DNA from: Tragulus kanchil
Taxonomy: Eukaryota > Chordata > Mammalia > Artiodactyla > Tragulidae
Reading direction: 5' to 3'
Assembly (NCBI GenBank): GCA_022376925.1
Contig: JAIOJX010000002.1
Location: 64,318,001-64,382,000, forward strand
Length of the DNA stretch: 64,000 nucleotides
Every line of letters starts with the position of its first letter. Position 1 is the first letter of the stretch. Both the position numbers and the translations under genes were made by a program. Under the pieces are notes generated by a model. That model searched no databases, had not been told where the DNA came from, and worked only from the letters and a program-made list of their open reading frames with translations. This document shows, piece by piece, positions 45,168 to 57,960 of the stretch.

Positions 45168-45299
45168 TGTGCCCAGAGCTGGTGCTCTGCAAGAAGAGAG
45201 GCCACTGTGATGGGAGTCCCACACAGGCCAAACAATAAAGATGGATGAAAATAAATAAATAAAAACCAATACAAGAGGCCAAAATTTTTTAAAAAAAGT
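45026..45299 (+). mobile_element. CHR-variant SINE, third of three
   Basis: ggcttccttggtggtccagt to accaatacaagaggccaaaa. The target-site duplication agaagtcat is at about 45010 and 45301. The 3' part from 45126 recurs at 46270-46437. Confidence 0.9.
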
Positions 45300-45324
45300 C
45301 AGAAGTCATCCAGTCTGCCTAATT

Positions 45325-45405
45325 TTACAGAAAAAGAAGCTGAGCCCTAGAGGCTTTCTTGCCCAAGGCCACGTAACTAGGCTAGCAGAGTCAAGTGAAG
45401 TGGAG
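45325..45405 (+). repeat. MIR fragment, copy 1
   Basis: agaaaaagaagctgagccct, cttgcccaaggccacgtaac and taggctagcagagtcaagtg are a MIR core. Duplicate at about 46469-46549. Confidence 0.7.
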
Positions 45406-45916
45406 ATTTATTTTTTAAGATACCTTTAAACAGATTATACTATTTTTCTTTTATAGTAGATTAGGTTACAGGAATATTATTTATTAAACTTGCATTGTCT
45501 GCATGAAACTATTTGATACCTTTGGTGAAGGAACAGCACAGGAGATATATGAAAATTGATGTAAAACAAGGCCCATGCCTTTGTAGGACTTTACATTTCT
45601 CTTTCTTACATTCCTGCAATGATCTTGCTGATGTAAGTCAACATTTTACTGAGGCAGCAAATTTTAATTCCTGACTTGACGAATTGAAGGTGTCTATGGT
45701 ATTCTTTGTATTTTGCTCTGCCAACAAGGAAGAATTTACCGGGGAAATTTGGGTTTTGTTAAAAACATTTTCATGGAAAATGCCATCATGCTTGAGTGTA
45801 CTGCTTTTATAATGGTTGGTGGCCTAACATGAGAAAAATATTAGTAAAAATATCTAAAATAATTTTTGAAAATTTAAATGTTGAAGATTAAACATTGTTT
45901 TATTTTTTCATCTTAG

Positions 45917-46101
45917 GGCACAGTCAGTGGTGTATTGCTAGTTACACCAAATAATATAATGTTTGATCCACATAAAACTGACCCCTTGGTTCAAGAGAAT
46001 GGCTGTGAGGAATATGGCATCATGTGTCCAATGGAAGAAGTGATGTCAGCTGCAATGTACAAAGAAATTTTGGATAGCAAAATAAAGGAATCCTTACCCA
46101 T
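45917..46101 (+). CDS. OXR1: OXR1 exon D, copy 1 (GRAM region)
   Basis: This 185-nt exon encodes GTVSGVLLVTPNNIMFDPHK through to the KIKESLP end, the main beta-strand part of the GRAM-like domain, with the conserved ENGCEEYGIMCPMEEV segment. The acceptor is ttcatcttag and the donor is gtaaga. It starts in phase 0 and ends two bases into a codon that is completed by the first base of exon E. A second identical copy follows 1144 bp downstream. Confidence 0.93.
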
Positions 46102-46269
46102 GTAAGAGTGAATTAATTTATACTCCTTTGAGATTATAGCTGATTTTCATTTTATCAATAATAAAACAAAAATATATATAGTATTGAAAAGATTATTCTA
46201 CTAGAATAGTTAAGAATTGCTTTAGATTTACATTTGTATATTTGGTCAAAGAATTTACTAATAACACAA

Positions 46270-46437
46270 TGGACCAGTGTGTCCAATTAGGAACCAGCAC
46301 TCTGGAGCGCATGTGCCCAGAGCTGGTGCTCTGCAAGAAGAGAGGCCACTGTGATGGGAGTCCCACACAGGCCAAACAATAAAGATGGATGAAAATAAAT
46401 AAATAAAAACCAATACAAGAGGCCAAAATTTTTTAAA
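46270..46437 (+). mobile_element. CHR-variant SINE, partial duplicate
   Basis: 3' part of the SINE at 45026, repeated at the start of the downstream unit of duplication 18. Confidence 0.9.
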
Positions 46438-47060
46438 AAAAGTCAGAAGTCATCCAGTCTGCCTAATTTTACAGAAAAAGAAGCTGAGCCCTAGAGGCTT
46501 TCTTGCCCAAGGCCACGTAACTAGGCTAGCAGAGTCAAGTGAAGTGGAGATTTATTTTTTAAGATACCTTTAAACAGATTATACTATTTTTCTTTTATAG
46601 TAGATTAGGTTACAGGAATATTATTTATTAAACTTGCATTGTCTGCATGAAACTATTTGATACCTTTGGTGAAGGAACAGCACAGGAGATATATGAAAAT
46701 TGATGTAAAACAAGGCCCATGCCTTTGTAGGACTTTACATTTCTCTTTCTTACATTCCTGCAATGATCTTGCTGATGTAAGTCAACATTTTACTGAGGCA
46801 GCAAATTTTAATTCCTGACTTGACGAATTGAAGGTGTCTATGGTATTCTTTGTATTTTGCTCTGCCAACAAGGAAGAATTTACCGGGGAAATTTGGGTTT
46901 TGTTAAAAACATTTTCATGGAAAATGCCATCATGCTTGAGTGTACTGCTTTTATAATGGTTGGTGGCCTAACATGAGAAAAATATTAGTAAAAATATCTA
47001 AAATAATTTTTGAAAATTTAAATGTTGAAGATTAAACATTGTTTTATTTTTTCATCTTAG

Positions 47061-47245
47061 GGCACAGTCAGTGGTGTATTGCTAGTTACACCAAATAATA
47101 TAATGTTTGATCCACATAAAACTGACCCCTTGGTTCAAGAGAATGGCTGTGAGGAATATGGCATCATGTGTCCAATGGAAGAAGTGATGTCAGCTGCAAT
47201 GTACAAAGAAATTTTGGATAGCAAAATAAAGGAATCCTTACCCAT
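47061..47245 (+). CDS. OXR1: OXR1 exon D, copy 2 (probable assembly duplicate)
   Basis: Repeat of the exon at 45917-46101 with the same splice signals. Since 185 is not a multiple of three, splicing both copies in would shift the frame. That argues against a functional exon duplication. Confidence 0.9.
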
Positions 47246-47418
47246 GTAAGAGTGAATTAATTTATACTCCTTTGAGATTATAGCTGATTTTCATTTTATC
47301 AATAATAAAACAAAAATATATATAGTATTGAAAAGATTATTCTACTAGAATAGTTAAGAATTGCTTTAGATTTACATTTGTATATTTGGTCAAAGAATCT
47401 ATACTTAAAAGTAACACA

Positions 47419-48578
47419 TAGTATTCATTTAATTTAATGTTTACCAGCCCTTTTTATTCAGTTATGACAGTCAGAGTTATAAATTGTTTAGTAATTTAAA
47501 GTAATATAAGTAATCAAAAGTAGCTTTCAAATTTTCTTAGAAGAGTCTGATGAGTTAGGTGTGGGACTTGGAGATCTTGAGCAAAGACCTCACATTGATA
47601 AAGCCAGGGCAACTTTGTCTTTTATTTATTGATTTATATGTTTGCTTCCTTCTCTCTCTGAAAAATATTAAATATAGGGGAAAAAACCTCAGATTGCACA
47701 AATTTAGAGTTAACCTTGGAATGTACTATTTATGGGATCTGTGTGTTTCAGGTAACAGGTGTGGTTACAGGTTAGCAAAGCTTATGAAAATAATGTGTTT
47801 AAAGGAATGACAGAGAGATAAGAAATGAAAGAAGAAAATAAAAGATAGGTATACAAAAGGAAGGAAATGAAAGTACAAAAGAAGGAAGTTGAAATGAAGT
47901 AGAAAAGACCTTCCCCATTCCTTTGTACATTTGTCATTCCTTTGTCAACAGCTTAAAAACTGGTTTCAGTTTAACTGGCACTGAGATTTCTGTTCCTGTA
48001 TAGCCCACAGGAATGATAATGATGGTTTTAAAATTAACGTTTGTGAGACAGAACTACTTATAAAAAGGACTTTAAAAAAGAGCAAATTATTTTTGGTTTT
48101 GAGGCAGACTACATGAGTTGTTAGAATACCTAAGGTAAATAAAATTCTTCGTTTAAGAATCTCCATTATACCTGCTACCACAGTAGATATTTGGTAAACT
48201 CATCTTTAGAGATGCAGATTATTCCTAGGATTGCTTCTACTGTTAGTTGTTTAATATGCCATCATCCAAAATCAGTCTGAGCAAACAAACATTCCTGTGG
48301 CACGTGGAGGTGTGAGACAGAGGCAAAGGAGTGAAGGATTAAATTTAAAAGAGAAACAAGAAAATTTTAGGTATGTATGTAAGGTTAGTCATTGGTGAGG
48401 TCCATTTTCTCTTGCCCTGCTTTTCCATTTGATTTAAGATACTTTGGGGTGCTATTGAATAGTATGCTAATGATCCGTAACTATTCTACACAGATGCTGT
48501 AGAGCTCTTCCTCTTGTAAATCACTTTTCTAGCATTCAGGAATGTCACCTAGAAAGACCATGTCTTTGATCCAAACAA
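47419..48578. other. Intron, nothing recognised
   Basis: Single-copy AT-rich sequence with a purine-rich stretch (about 47810-47910). No repeat family or exon recognised. Confidence 0.6.
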
Positions 48579-50768
48579 TAAAAAACATTACGCCAAAAAG
48601 AAATTTCTTTCATTCCTGCCTTATGAATTGATTAAGGACAATATCTGGCAACCAATCAGATAAATAAGTCATGTGGTTTTTGCAGAGTAATGTTATGTAT
48701 GGTAAAAATGAGGTGTATAAGATTTGATTGTTTTTTTTCTCTTATACTGGAAAGTTGATTTCAGAGGTATTCAGGAACTGTATCCAGCAATAGCAGTGTC
48801 ACTGACATAAAAAAATTAAGGTTACAGCACTTAACCTAAATCTGTATCCTGTTGGAGATTTACTTAACTTTTATCTCCTACCTAGGAGTCTTCTACTGAT
48901 AAAATCTTGCTAAGTTCAAGACTCTGTATGTGCAATTTTAGTGGATCACCAGTAGATGACACTATTACGTATTTAATAGCACAGATTAGATGATTGCATT
49001 TCTTAAGGTGAATCAGTCAGTGCAAAGGAACCATAGATAAGTGGTCTTCAACTAATTAATACGTCTTTAAGAAATAAATTAAAATTTATTTTACATACGC
49101 TTTACACAATAGAAATTATGTGTATCATTAGAAAAATATCAAATACTAGAACAAGAGGAAGAGTTACCTAACTTCACTATCTAGAGGTCACCAATAAATT
49201 TTGTGTCAACCCTCTTCCCAGTCTTTTCTGTTCTCAAACTTGCATAATATCAATGCTTTTCCCACTAAGAAATTCATGCAGTTTCGATGTACTAGTTTTT
49301 AGCCATCATTTTAAATTGCTGATTCCTGTATGATACTACAGTGTTTACACTGCCTCCTAGAATGTAAACTGCCTGACCTTTGAACATTAGTGCTTGTATA
49401 TTACAAATGCCATCAAACGTGGAAATCTAGAAGTAAAGATAAACCATTCAGCTAGCTAATACCTAAACTGTTAGCTGGACAAGTTCTGTTAGAATTGGTA
49501 AGAGTTGTCCTTGGTATCCTGAAGAATTCCTCTAAGTACTTCTGCTTTGTTTCTATTCAGATTGGTTTTTAGCTTAGTATTTGAGTCATTTATTTTAGTT
49601 TAATTTCTATTAAAGTGTAAATAAGCACTGTGTGTCTCTATATAGTATTGGTCAGTGTATTTTTACTTTATTAATAAAAACATTACGCCAAAAAGAAATT
49701 TCTTTCATTCCTGCCTTATGAATTGATTAAGGACAATATCTGGCAACCAATCAGATAAATAAGTCATGTGGTTTTTGCAGAGTAATGTTATGTATGGTAA
49801 AAATGAGGTGTATAAGATTTGATTGTTTTTTTTCTCTTATACTGGAAAGTTGATTTCAGAGGTATTCAGGAACTGTATCCAGCAATAGCAGTGTCACTGA
49901 CATAAAAAAATTAAGGTTACAGCACTTAACCTAAATCTGTATCCTGTTGGAGATTTACTTAACTTTTATCTCCTACCTAGGAGTCTTCTACTGATAAAAT
50001 CTTGCTAAGTTCAAGACTCTGTATGTGCAATTTTAGTGGATCACCAGTAGATGACACTATTACGTATTTAATAGCACAGATTAGATGATTGCATTTCTTA
50101 AGGTGAATCAGTCAGTGCAAAGGAACCATAGATAAGTGGTCTTCAACTAATTAATACGTCTTTAAGAAATAAATTAAAATTTATTTTACATACGCTTTAC
50201 ACAATAGAAATTATGTGTATCATTAGAAAATATCAAATACTAGAACAAGAGGAAGAGTTACCTAACTTCACTATCTAGAGGTCACCAATAAATTTTGTGT
50301 CAACCCTCTTCCCAGTCTTTTCTGTTCTCAAACTTGCATAATATCAATGCTTTTCCCACTAAGAAATTCATGCAGTTTCGATGTACTAGTTTTTAGCCAT
50401 CATTTTAAATTGCTGATTCCTGTATGATACTACAGTGTTTACACTGCCTCCTAGAATGTAAACTGCCTGACCTTTGAACATTAGTGCTTGTATATTACAA
50501 ATGCCATCAAACGTGGAAATCTAGAAGTAAAGATAAACCATTCAGCTAGCTAATACCTAAACTGTTAGCTGGACAAGTTCTGTTAGAATTGGTAAGAGTT
50601 GTCCTTGGTATCCTGAAGAATTCCTCTAAGTACTTCTGCTTTGTTTCTATTCAGATTGGTTTTTAGCTTAGTATTTGAGTCATTTATTTTAGTTTAATTT
50701 CTATTAAAGTGTAAATAAGCACTGTGTGTCTCTATATAGTATTGGTCAGTGTATTTTTACTTTATTAA
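48579..50768. repeat. Tandem duplication 19 (48579-49673, 49674-50768)
   Basis: Offset 1095 bp in AT-rich intron with no recognised mobile element. An A-run near 49132 is one base longer than near 50227. Confidence 0.92.
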
Positions 50769-51109
50769 CACACTTAAAATTTTAATCAAAAATTTAAGCT
50801 TATTTTCTGTATTTCATCAGTGAGTAAATTTTAGCTTAGAATTATAGTTTCACCCAAAGGTTGTGTCATCTTCTCTTCTAGTAGATCAATTCAGGAAATC
50901 ATACATTGATCTTTTCATGATCATAAGTAGTTGATGCAAAAACTTGACTTATTTGTTCTGTATGAATCAGTCAAGTTTCTGATACCTGTTAAGAGATGTA
51001 TGCTACGTCCTTTTAGAAAAGCCTTTTTAGTGATATTCAGTATTAAGTTTGTGAAAAATAAAATTCTATAGTTTAAAAAATAATAACTTTAAATTTTGTT
51101 TACTGACAG

Positions 51110-51860
51110 AGAGATAGATCAGTTATCAGGAAGGGACTTCTGCCATTTAAAGAAAATTACAAGAAGTAATACTGATGAAATAGACTCAAGAATCCGTGAC
51201 GCAGGTAATGACAGTGCCAGCACTGCTCCTAGGAGCACCGAGGAGTCTTTTCTGAGGATGTGTTCACAGAATCAGAACTTTCTCCTATACAAGAGGAGCT
51301 TATTTCTGCAGATGTGCGGCGACAAGACAAATCGTCTGGTGCGTCTTCAGAATCTGTGCAGACCGTCACTCAGAGTGGAGTAGAGTGTTTGACAGTCATC
51401 TCAGAGGCTGCTGGTACTTCCGATCACTTAAAATCTGATTCTGGACATAGTGCCCATGAAGTTGGGATTCCCGCTCTTAAAACTGATTTAAATAATCTTG
51501 AAATGGTCGCTAAGGAAGGAGATCAGGCCACAGATCATCTTCAAGAAATATCAGATCCTAAAGAACAAAGCACAGGTGTAAAAGGTAACCAGGATTTTCC
51601 TCTCAATGAAAATTCACCACATCAAGAAGATGAAAAAGAAGGTATCCCTTGTGGGGAAGCAATAGAATTTAAACAAAAGCAAATTGTCAACAGAGGGAAA
51701 CAAGGAAGGGAACAAAATCAGGACTCAGAAACTGAGGTAGAAGAGCTACGGAAACTCTGGAAAACCCATTCTATGCAACAAACTAAACAGCAAAGGGAGA
51801 ATATTCAACAGGTGTCACAAAAAGAAGTTAAGCATAAAATATCAACAACCGATATGGAAG
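51110..51860 (+). CDS. OXR1: OXR1 exon E, copy 1, with one-base deletion
   Basis: This copy of the long acidic exon is 751 nt against 752 in the second copy. A T-run after the codons for EES has four T here and five in copy 2 (around 51248-51251). The deletion moves the reading frame from about residue 47 of the exon, so the EESFSEDVF segment is lost in frame and the rest is readable only in another frame. The acceptor (tactgacag) and donor (gtaagt) are intact. I read this as a sequencing or assembly error in one of two copies of the same exon. Confidence 0.88.
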
Positions 51861-52187
51861 GTAAGTGTTGAGGAGTATATATAGTTAATTGACTTATTTG
51901 AGTAAATTTTAGCTTAGAATTATAGTTTCACCCAAAGGTTGTGTCATCTTCTCTTCTAGTAGATCAATTCAGGAAATCATACATTGATCTTTTCATGATC
52001 ATAAGTAGTTGATGCAAAAACTTGACTTATTTGTTCTGTATGAATCAGTCAAGTTTCTGATACCTGTTAAGAGATGTATGCTACGTCCTTTTAGAAAAGC
52101 CTTTTTAGTGATATTCAGTATTAAGTTTGTGAAAAATAAAATTCTATAGTTTAAAAAATAATAACTTTAAATTTTGTTTACTGACAG

Positions 52188-52939
52188 AGAGATAGATCAG
52201 TTATCAGGAAGGGACTTCTGCCATTTAAAGAAAATTACAAGAAGTAATACTGATGAAATAGACTCAAGAATCCGTGACGCAGGTAATGACAGTGCCAGCA
52301 CTGCTCCTAGGAGCACCGAGGAGTCTTTTTCTGAGGATGTGTTCACAGAATCAGAACTTTCTCCTATACAAGAGGAGCTTATTTCTGCAGATGTGCGGCG
52401 ACAAGACAAATCGTCTGGTGCGTCTTCAGAATCTGTGCAGACCGTCACTCAGAGTGGAGTAGAGTGTTTGACAGTCATCTCAGAGGCTGCTGGTACTTCC
52501 GATCACTTAAAATCTGATTCTGGACATAGTGCCCATGAAGTTGGGATTCCCGCTCTTAAAACTGATTTAAATAATCTTGAAATGGTCGCTAAGGAAGGAG
52601 ATCAGGCCACAGATCATCTTCAAGAAATATCAGATCCTAAAGAACAAAGCACAGGTGTAAAAGGTAACCAGGATTTTCCTCTCAATGAAAATTCACCACA
52701 TCAAGAAGATGAAAAAGAAGGTATCCCTTGTGGGGAAGCAATAGAATTTAAACAAAAGCAAATTGTCAACAGAGGGAAACAAGGAAGGGAACAAAATCAG
52801 GACTCAGAAACTGAGGTAGAAGAGCTACGGAAACTCTGGAAAACCCATTCTATGCAACAAACTAAACAGCAAAGGGAGAATATTCAACAGGTGTCACAAA
52901 AAGAAGTTAAGCATAAAATATCAACAACCGATATGGAAG
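52188..52939 (+). CDS. OXR1: OXR1 exon E, copy 2, intact acidic linker
   Basis: This 752-nt exon supplies one base to finish the Ile codon from exon D, then 250 codons starting EIDQLSGRDFCHLKK, and leaves one base for exon F. The product is rich in Asp, Glu, Ser and Gln, with no obvious fold until a Glu/Lys/Gln-rich stretch near the end (VEELRKLWKTHSMQQ onward) that looks like a helix or short coiled coil. This matches the long exon between the GRAM and TLDc parts of OXR1. The uninterrupted frame makes this the copy to use. Confidence 0.94.
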
Positions 52940-53309
52940 GTAAGTGTTGAGGAGTATATATAGTTAATCTTATTGAGTATTATCTCTGTCTTTCCTCACT
53001 GACTCAAAAGCTGCATGTCTTAGGCTGCTCTGAAGTATAATCTAATGGTCCTTGACCTATGTTTCTCTGGGACAAGTACATAGTGTCTGGTTTCTACTGG
53101 TCTTTTTCTTATCCCACAGTGGATTGTATATACACATAATGATCATCTTTTCTACCATGTTTAAACATTCCTGATTCACTGCATTCTGGCTTTAAAAAAT
53201 TTATTCCTTGAAAGAGCACATGAGTTTTATAATAACTTTTATTTTTCCACTTTTTTTTTCATTTAGTTCTTGGTATGTTAACCTCTTTAAAATACTGTTT
53301 AAAATTGTG

Positions 53310-53392
53310 TAGTGCGTTAGCCACTTGGTCATGTCCCACCCTTTGCAGTCCCATGGACTGTAACCTGCCAGACTCCTTTGTCCATGGAATTT
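53310..53392 (-). mobile_element. Bov-tA/BovB 3' fragment, antisense
   Basis: cttggtcatgtcccaccctt, cagtcccatggactgtaacc and gccagactcctttgtccatg are the reversed 3' part of Bov-tA. Confidence 0.8.
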
Positions 53393-53546
53393 AATGAATA
53401 TAATGTCATAATTGCAATTTGTAGTTGCCAAAGTTTTCTTCACTTTCTAAAAATGTAATTAGACATAGAAATCTGTTTCTGAAATTTTTCCAAGTATCCA
53501 TAAGTTTCATCGTGGTCTGATTGTTTTTCTTTAAAAACAGTACTAA

Positions 53547-53690
53547 GAAGACTTACCTGCTGGTCCAGTAGTTTAGACTTGGCCCTTCCAGTGCAAGAGC
53601 CTGAGTTCAGTCCCTTGTCAGGGAATTGAGATCACACATGCCATGTGATGTGGCCAAAAATAAATAATTTTTTTTTTATTTAAAATAAAA
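53547..53690 (+). mobile_element. Bov-A-like SINE
   Basis: gacttacctgctggtccagt, gttcagtcccttgtcaggga and atgtggccaaaaataaata match the Bov-A unit of ruminant SINEs, moderately diverged. Confidence 0.8.
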
Positions 53691-53919
53691 AGCAGTACTA
53701 AAGATAAATTAAACACCATTTTCTCTTTCAACTCTGTGTTTTCATACCATCTACTTTTGAAAATTACAGTAGTAGTTTTTTATTTTCAATGCACAGTGAT
53801 TCTGATTAGTATATTATGTTAAAAGCTGTATAAGTCAAGTGTCTTAGCTAACATTTCTCATATTCTATTGGAGTATTGCTTTCAGGTTAATCCAATTTAC
53901 ATGTTAGCTTTCTATTTTT

Positions 53920-54560
53920 AAGTTAAAATATACATAAAATAAGATTTAACAGTTTAACAATTTTTAATGTAAAACTTAGTGGCTTTAGATGTATTCACAT
54001 TGCTGTACAACCATCACCACCATACATTTCCGGAACATTTTCATCTTCCTGAACTGGAACTTTGTACCCATTAAACAATAACTTCCAGTCTCCCTTCCCT
54101 ACAGTTCCTTGAAAAGCACTATTTTACGTTTTGTGTTTATGAATTTGTGTCTCTACCCTAAGGATCTCATATATGTGGAATCATACAATATTTTTCCTTT
54201 TGTGTGTGGTTTATTTCCCTTAGCATAATGCCTTCAAGTTTCACCTATGTTGTAGTGTATCAGAATTTTCTTCCTGTGTAAAGCTAAGCCATATTTCATT
54301 GTACACAGCACACTTTTGTTATATGTTCATTTGTTGATGCACATTTGGGTTGTTTTCAAACCTTTTAGCTATTGTGAATAATAATGCTGATATGAACATT
54401 AGTGTAGAAATAATCTGTTTGATTTCCTTCTTTCAGTTTTTTTGGATATATGCCAGAAGTAGATTTGCTGGATCCTTATGTTTAATTTTTTGATGAAGCA
54501 TTGAGCTGTTCTCCATAGTGGCTATAGCATTTTATATTTCCACCAGCCGCATACAAGAGA
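53920..54560 (-). mobile_element. Old L1 3' region, antisense
   Basis: The order tgctgtacaaccatcaccac, gtacccattaaacaataact, atatgtggaatcatacaata, cccttagcataatgccttca, agctattgtgaataataatg and ttggatatatgccagaagta is the reverse strand of an old mammalian L1 (L1M type). No intact frame. Confidence 0.85.
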
Positions 54561-55041
54561 TTGATTCAGTTTTTAAAAACACCAGATTTTCTTCACATTA
54601 TCTAATTTAGATATACTGAAAACCTAAGGATTATTTCAGTAGATGTCAAGGAATTATATTCTATAAAAGACAGAATATTTTTTCTTTATTCAGAACTAAT
54701 GAATTTTCATTAAAGAACTTTTGACAAATACAGGTTTTGTAAACTTTTATGAGAATTGCCTGGACTTCATCACCTGGAGATGATAATTGTTAATATTTGG
54801 TGTATTTATCTTTGCTGTTAGTGCACATACACATTTATATACAGACACATATATAATATTGATATTATTTGTATATATCTTTACATATGTTTATCTTTTA
54901 TATAAAATTGGGACTATATTATATGTAGTATAGTTTCTTGCTTTTTTCACTTTGTATTTTATGAACATTTTCCAATGTCATTATACAGTTAAGGGGTGAC
55001 ACATACGCCTCTCCCACATTGGACAGTCTGTGTATAACTTT

Positions 55042-55184
55042 ACAGTCAGCCCTCCACATCTGTGGTTCGGCATACATGAATTCAGCCAGTGGTGTAACGT
55101 AGTATTTTAATATGTATTATTTGAAAAAATCTACATATAAATGGACCTCCACAATTCAAACCTGTGTTGTTCAAGAGTCAGTTT
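55042..55184 (+). mobile_element. Short Tigger-family element with both ends
   Basis: Left end acagtcagccctccacatct and right end tgtgttgttcaagagtcagt both resemble Tigger/MER2 termini, about 140 bp apart. A non-autonomous relic. Confidence 0.7.
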
Positions 55185-56326
55185 GAACCCATGTAGATTT
55201 TTCATGGTTTTATTGGCCTTGTAATTTATCCATTTCTGTATTCTTAAGACATTCAACTGTTACTAACAATCCATATCATTATTAATATTGATGTGAAGAA
55301 TGCTGGGATGGATATCTTTATTTGATGGATATCTTGATTTGATGTTTGTGTTTGATGGCTGTCTTATGCGTTGAAATCTTTGAAAATGGTAAAGTGAAGA
55401 GTTCTGTTTGACCCAGTAATACAGTAGATTACTTGTGTTTTATTGAGGGTTTCGGAGTGCAGGGTTTGATTGGGGGATCCTACTGTGACACATTACTAAA
55501 AGGAGAAGAATTGATAGATATGTTTAGATAGGATTATTGCCATGGATTATTGCCATATGGCTTCTTGGTTTTGTATGTACATATGGAGGGAGGACAAGAA
55601 AACTAGTCTTAGGTAGCTAATTATAAATAAGTTGTTAGATTATGTACTTTGCAGTGTTACACAGAAAAAAGCCATGATTAGTACCCAAATCTCCTGACTA
55701 TAGCTAAGTGCCTTTTCTTCCTCACTATGCCTTCATTGTAAGCTAATTAATATCTGCATTCCTGAATTGAACCATATTGTCAGACCTTCAGTGTATCATT
55801 TGTCTGTATCTGTAGTTGGAAGGGTTAGAGATAATTCTGGCTTAATAAACTATCTGAACAGATGGCTGAATCTAGAATGTTGTTTTTGTTATACCTTCAT
55901 ATGTTTGTAAAAGATTCAGAAACTTCTTACTGAATTTTTATCTGTAACAACCATATTACAGTAAAGCTTTGAGAATTCTACACATGTACTTAGATATTAT
56001 TCCAGAAGGCTGATAGAGAATATGCAGAATATTGTACATGTATATGTGTCTGAATAGTTACTTCAGTGTGGTTGTTACAGACAAAAATTTACCAAGAGTT
56101 TCTGAATCTTTTACATTTTTTCCTAATATCCTTAGACATAATTTCAGTTCCTAACTTGATTGTTAGTTTATTAGTCTTGCTATACTTGTCACTTTATTTT
56201 TGATGGAAAAATATATAAACTACTTAAGAGAATTCTCCTTTTAGTACATTGATGTTTTATTTTGTGATTATTTGTTAGAAGTTTGGATATAAGTATTGCT
56301 TTAGTCTAAATTATTTTAAATTATTC
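55185..56326. other. Intron, nothing recognised
   Basis: Single-copy AT-rich sequence before exon F. No mobile element recognised. Confidence 0.55.
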
Positions 56327-56365
56327 AAGCATGGTGTATGAGAATAGATACCATCTCAATTCTAG

Positions 56366-56534
56366 GTTCTGCACTTTTAAAAGAAAAGAGAAGGCATCGA
56401 TTGCATAAGTTCTTATGTCTCAGAGTTGGAAAACCTATGAGGAAAACATTTGTATCTCAAGCAAGTGCGACAATGCAGCAGTATGCACAGAGAGATAAGA
56501 AGCATGAATATTGGTTTGCTGTACCACAAGAAAG
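56366..56534 (+). CDS. OXR1: OXR1 exon F, copy 1
   Basis: This 169-nt exon begins with two bases that complete a Gly codon from exon E, then SALLKEKRRHRLHKF, LRVGKPMRKTF and HEYWFAVPQE, and ends with two bases of an Arg codon. The acceptor is tcaattctag and the donor is gtaaaa. This basic, conserved segment follows the acidic exon in OXR1 and NCOA7. A second copy lies 1119 bp downstream. Confidence 0.93.
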
Positions 56535-56841
56535 GTAAAATAACAGCAACAAAATCTGGAAAGCATTGAGATTCCTTGAGTTGAAATTATTTTGTGTAAT
56601 ACTTCATATCAGTAGCAAAGTACTGAAATAGCTAATGATTAAAACTTGACTTTAAAACTGTTCAAAATCAGTTGCCTCACTTTTAGTATTAATCCCCTTT
56701 GTGATTTAATGCAAAAAATTGTGAACATACACCTAGTGTTACTAGTAAGGAATCTTGCTTAAAATGTTTTAGATCAAGAAGGTACATTAGAATATTAACT
56801 GGTACAGCCTCTTCCTCAAGACAGGTAATGATATAATTTCT

Positions 56842-57095
56842 ATTTTTTTAAACTTTTTATTTTATATTGGAGTATAGCCAATTAATACTGTTGTGATAGT
56901 TTCAGGGTTGACAGCAGAGGATTCAACCATACATAAAGATGTACTCATTCTTCCCCAAACCCAACTCCTATCCAGGCTGCAACATAACATTGAGCAGAGT
57001 ACCATCAGAGTTCCATGTACTATGCAGGTCTTTGTTGATTATCCATTTAAATATGTATGTGTGTGTCCGTCCCAAACTCCCTAACTATATATAAT
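56842..57095 (-). mobile_element. L1 3' UTR fragment, antisense, copy 1
   Basis: tttttattttatattggagt, atactgttgtgatagtttca and aacattgagcagagtaccat resemble artiodactyl L1 3' UTR. Short open frames here come from this sequence. Confidence 0.75.
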
Positions 57096-57484
57096 TTATT
57101 TTTAAATTTTTCATCAAAGATTACTATTGTAAATGCTGTATACATAGCACTAAATTAGCTACTAAAAGGATGTGGTCTTCAAATTATTTTTCATGCCCAC
57201 TACACAGTAAAATTTCTCATCTTAAGTTTAAGCAATATTTGTAAAGGATGTCTGTTATCACTGTATTGTAATAGTGACATTTGAAGTTAAAACTTACATT
57301 TATTTTTTACATATGTCCATTAGGATCTAGACATTATGATGGTTTGCCCTCTACCATAATCCATTTAAACACTAGTTGAATGTAATCTTCTTTAACAATT
57401 AAAATTGTGTCATTACTTTTCTCTTTGAATTTATGTTTCAATTATAAGCATGGTGTATGAGAATAGATACCATCTCAATTCTAG

Positions 57485-57653
57485 GTTCTGCACTTTTAAA
57501 AGAAAAGAGAAGGCATCGATTGCATAAGTTCTTATGTCTCAGAGTTGGAAAACCTATGAGGAAAACATTTGTATCTCAAGCAAGTGCGACAATGCAGCAG
57601 TATGCACAGAGAGATAAGAAGCATGAATATTGGTTTGCTGTACCACAAGAAAG
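57485..57653 (+). CDS. OXR1: OXR1 exon F, copy 2 (probable assembly duplicate)
   Basis: Same sequence and splice sites as 56366-56534. At 169 nt the exon is not a multiple of three, so including both copies would break the frame. It lies in the downstream unit of the 56327-58566 duplication. Confidence 0.9.
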
Positions 57654-57960
57654 GTAAAATAACAGCAACAAAATCTGGAAAGCATTGAGATTCCTTGAGT
57701 TGAAATTATTTTGTGTAATACTTCATATCAGTAGCAAAGTACTGAAATAGCTAATGATTAAAACTTGACTTTAAAACTGTTCAAAATCAGTTGCCTCACT
57801 TTTAGTATTAATCCCCTTTGTGATTTAATGCAAAAAATTGTGAACATACACCTAGTGTTACTAGTAAGGAATCTTGCTTAAAATGTTTTAGATCAAGAAG
57901 GTACATTAGAATATTAACTGGTACAGCCTCTTCCTCAAGACAGGTAATGATATAATTTCT

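Larger units (their letters stand above)
45126..47418. repeat. Tandem duplication 18 (45126-46269, 46270-47418), contains OXR1 exon D
   Basis: Offset 1144 bp. The end of the upstream unit (about 46250-46269) is a degraded version of 47395-47418. The downstream unit starts inside a SINE. Confidence 0.92.
50821..52968. repeat. Tandem duplication 20 (50821-51898, 51899-52968), contains OXR1 exon E
   Basis: Offset 1078-1079 bp. The change in offset is the single T missing from exon E copy 1. The junction near 51889-51900 is a slightly altered version of 52969-52980. Confidence 0.93.
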
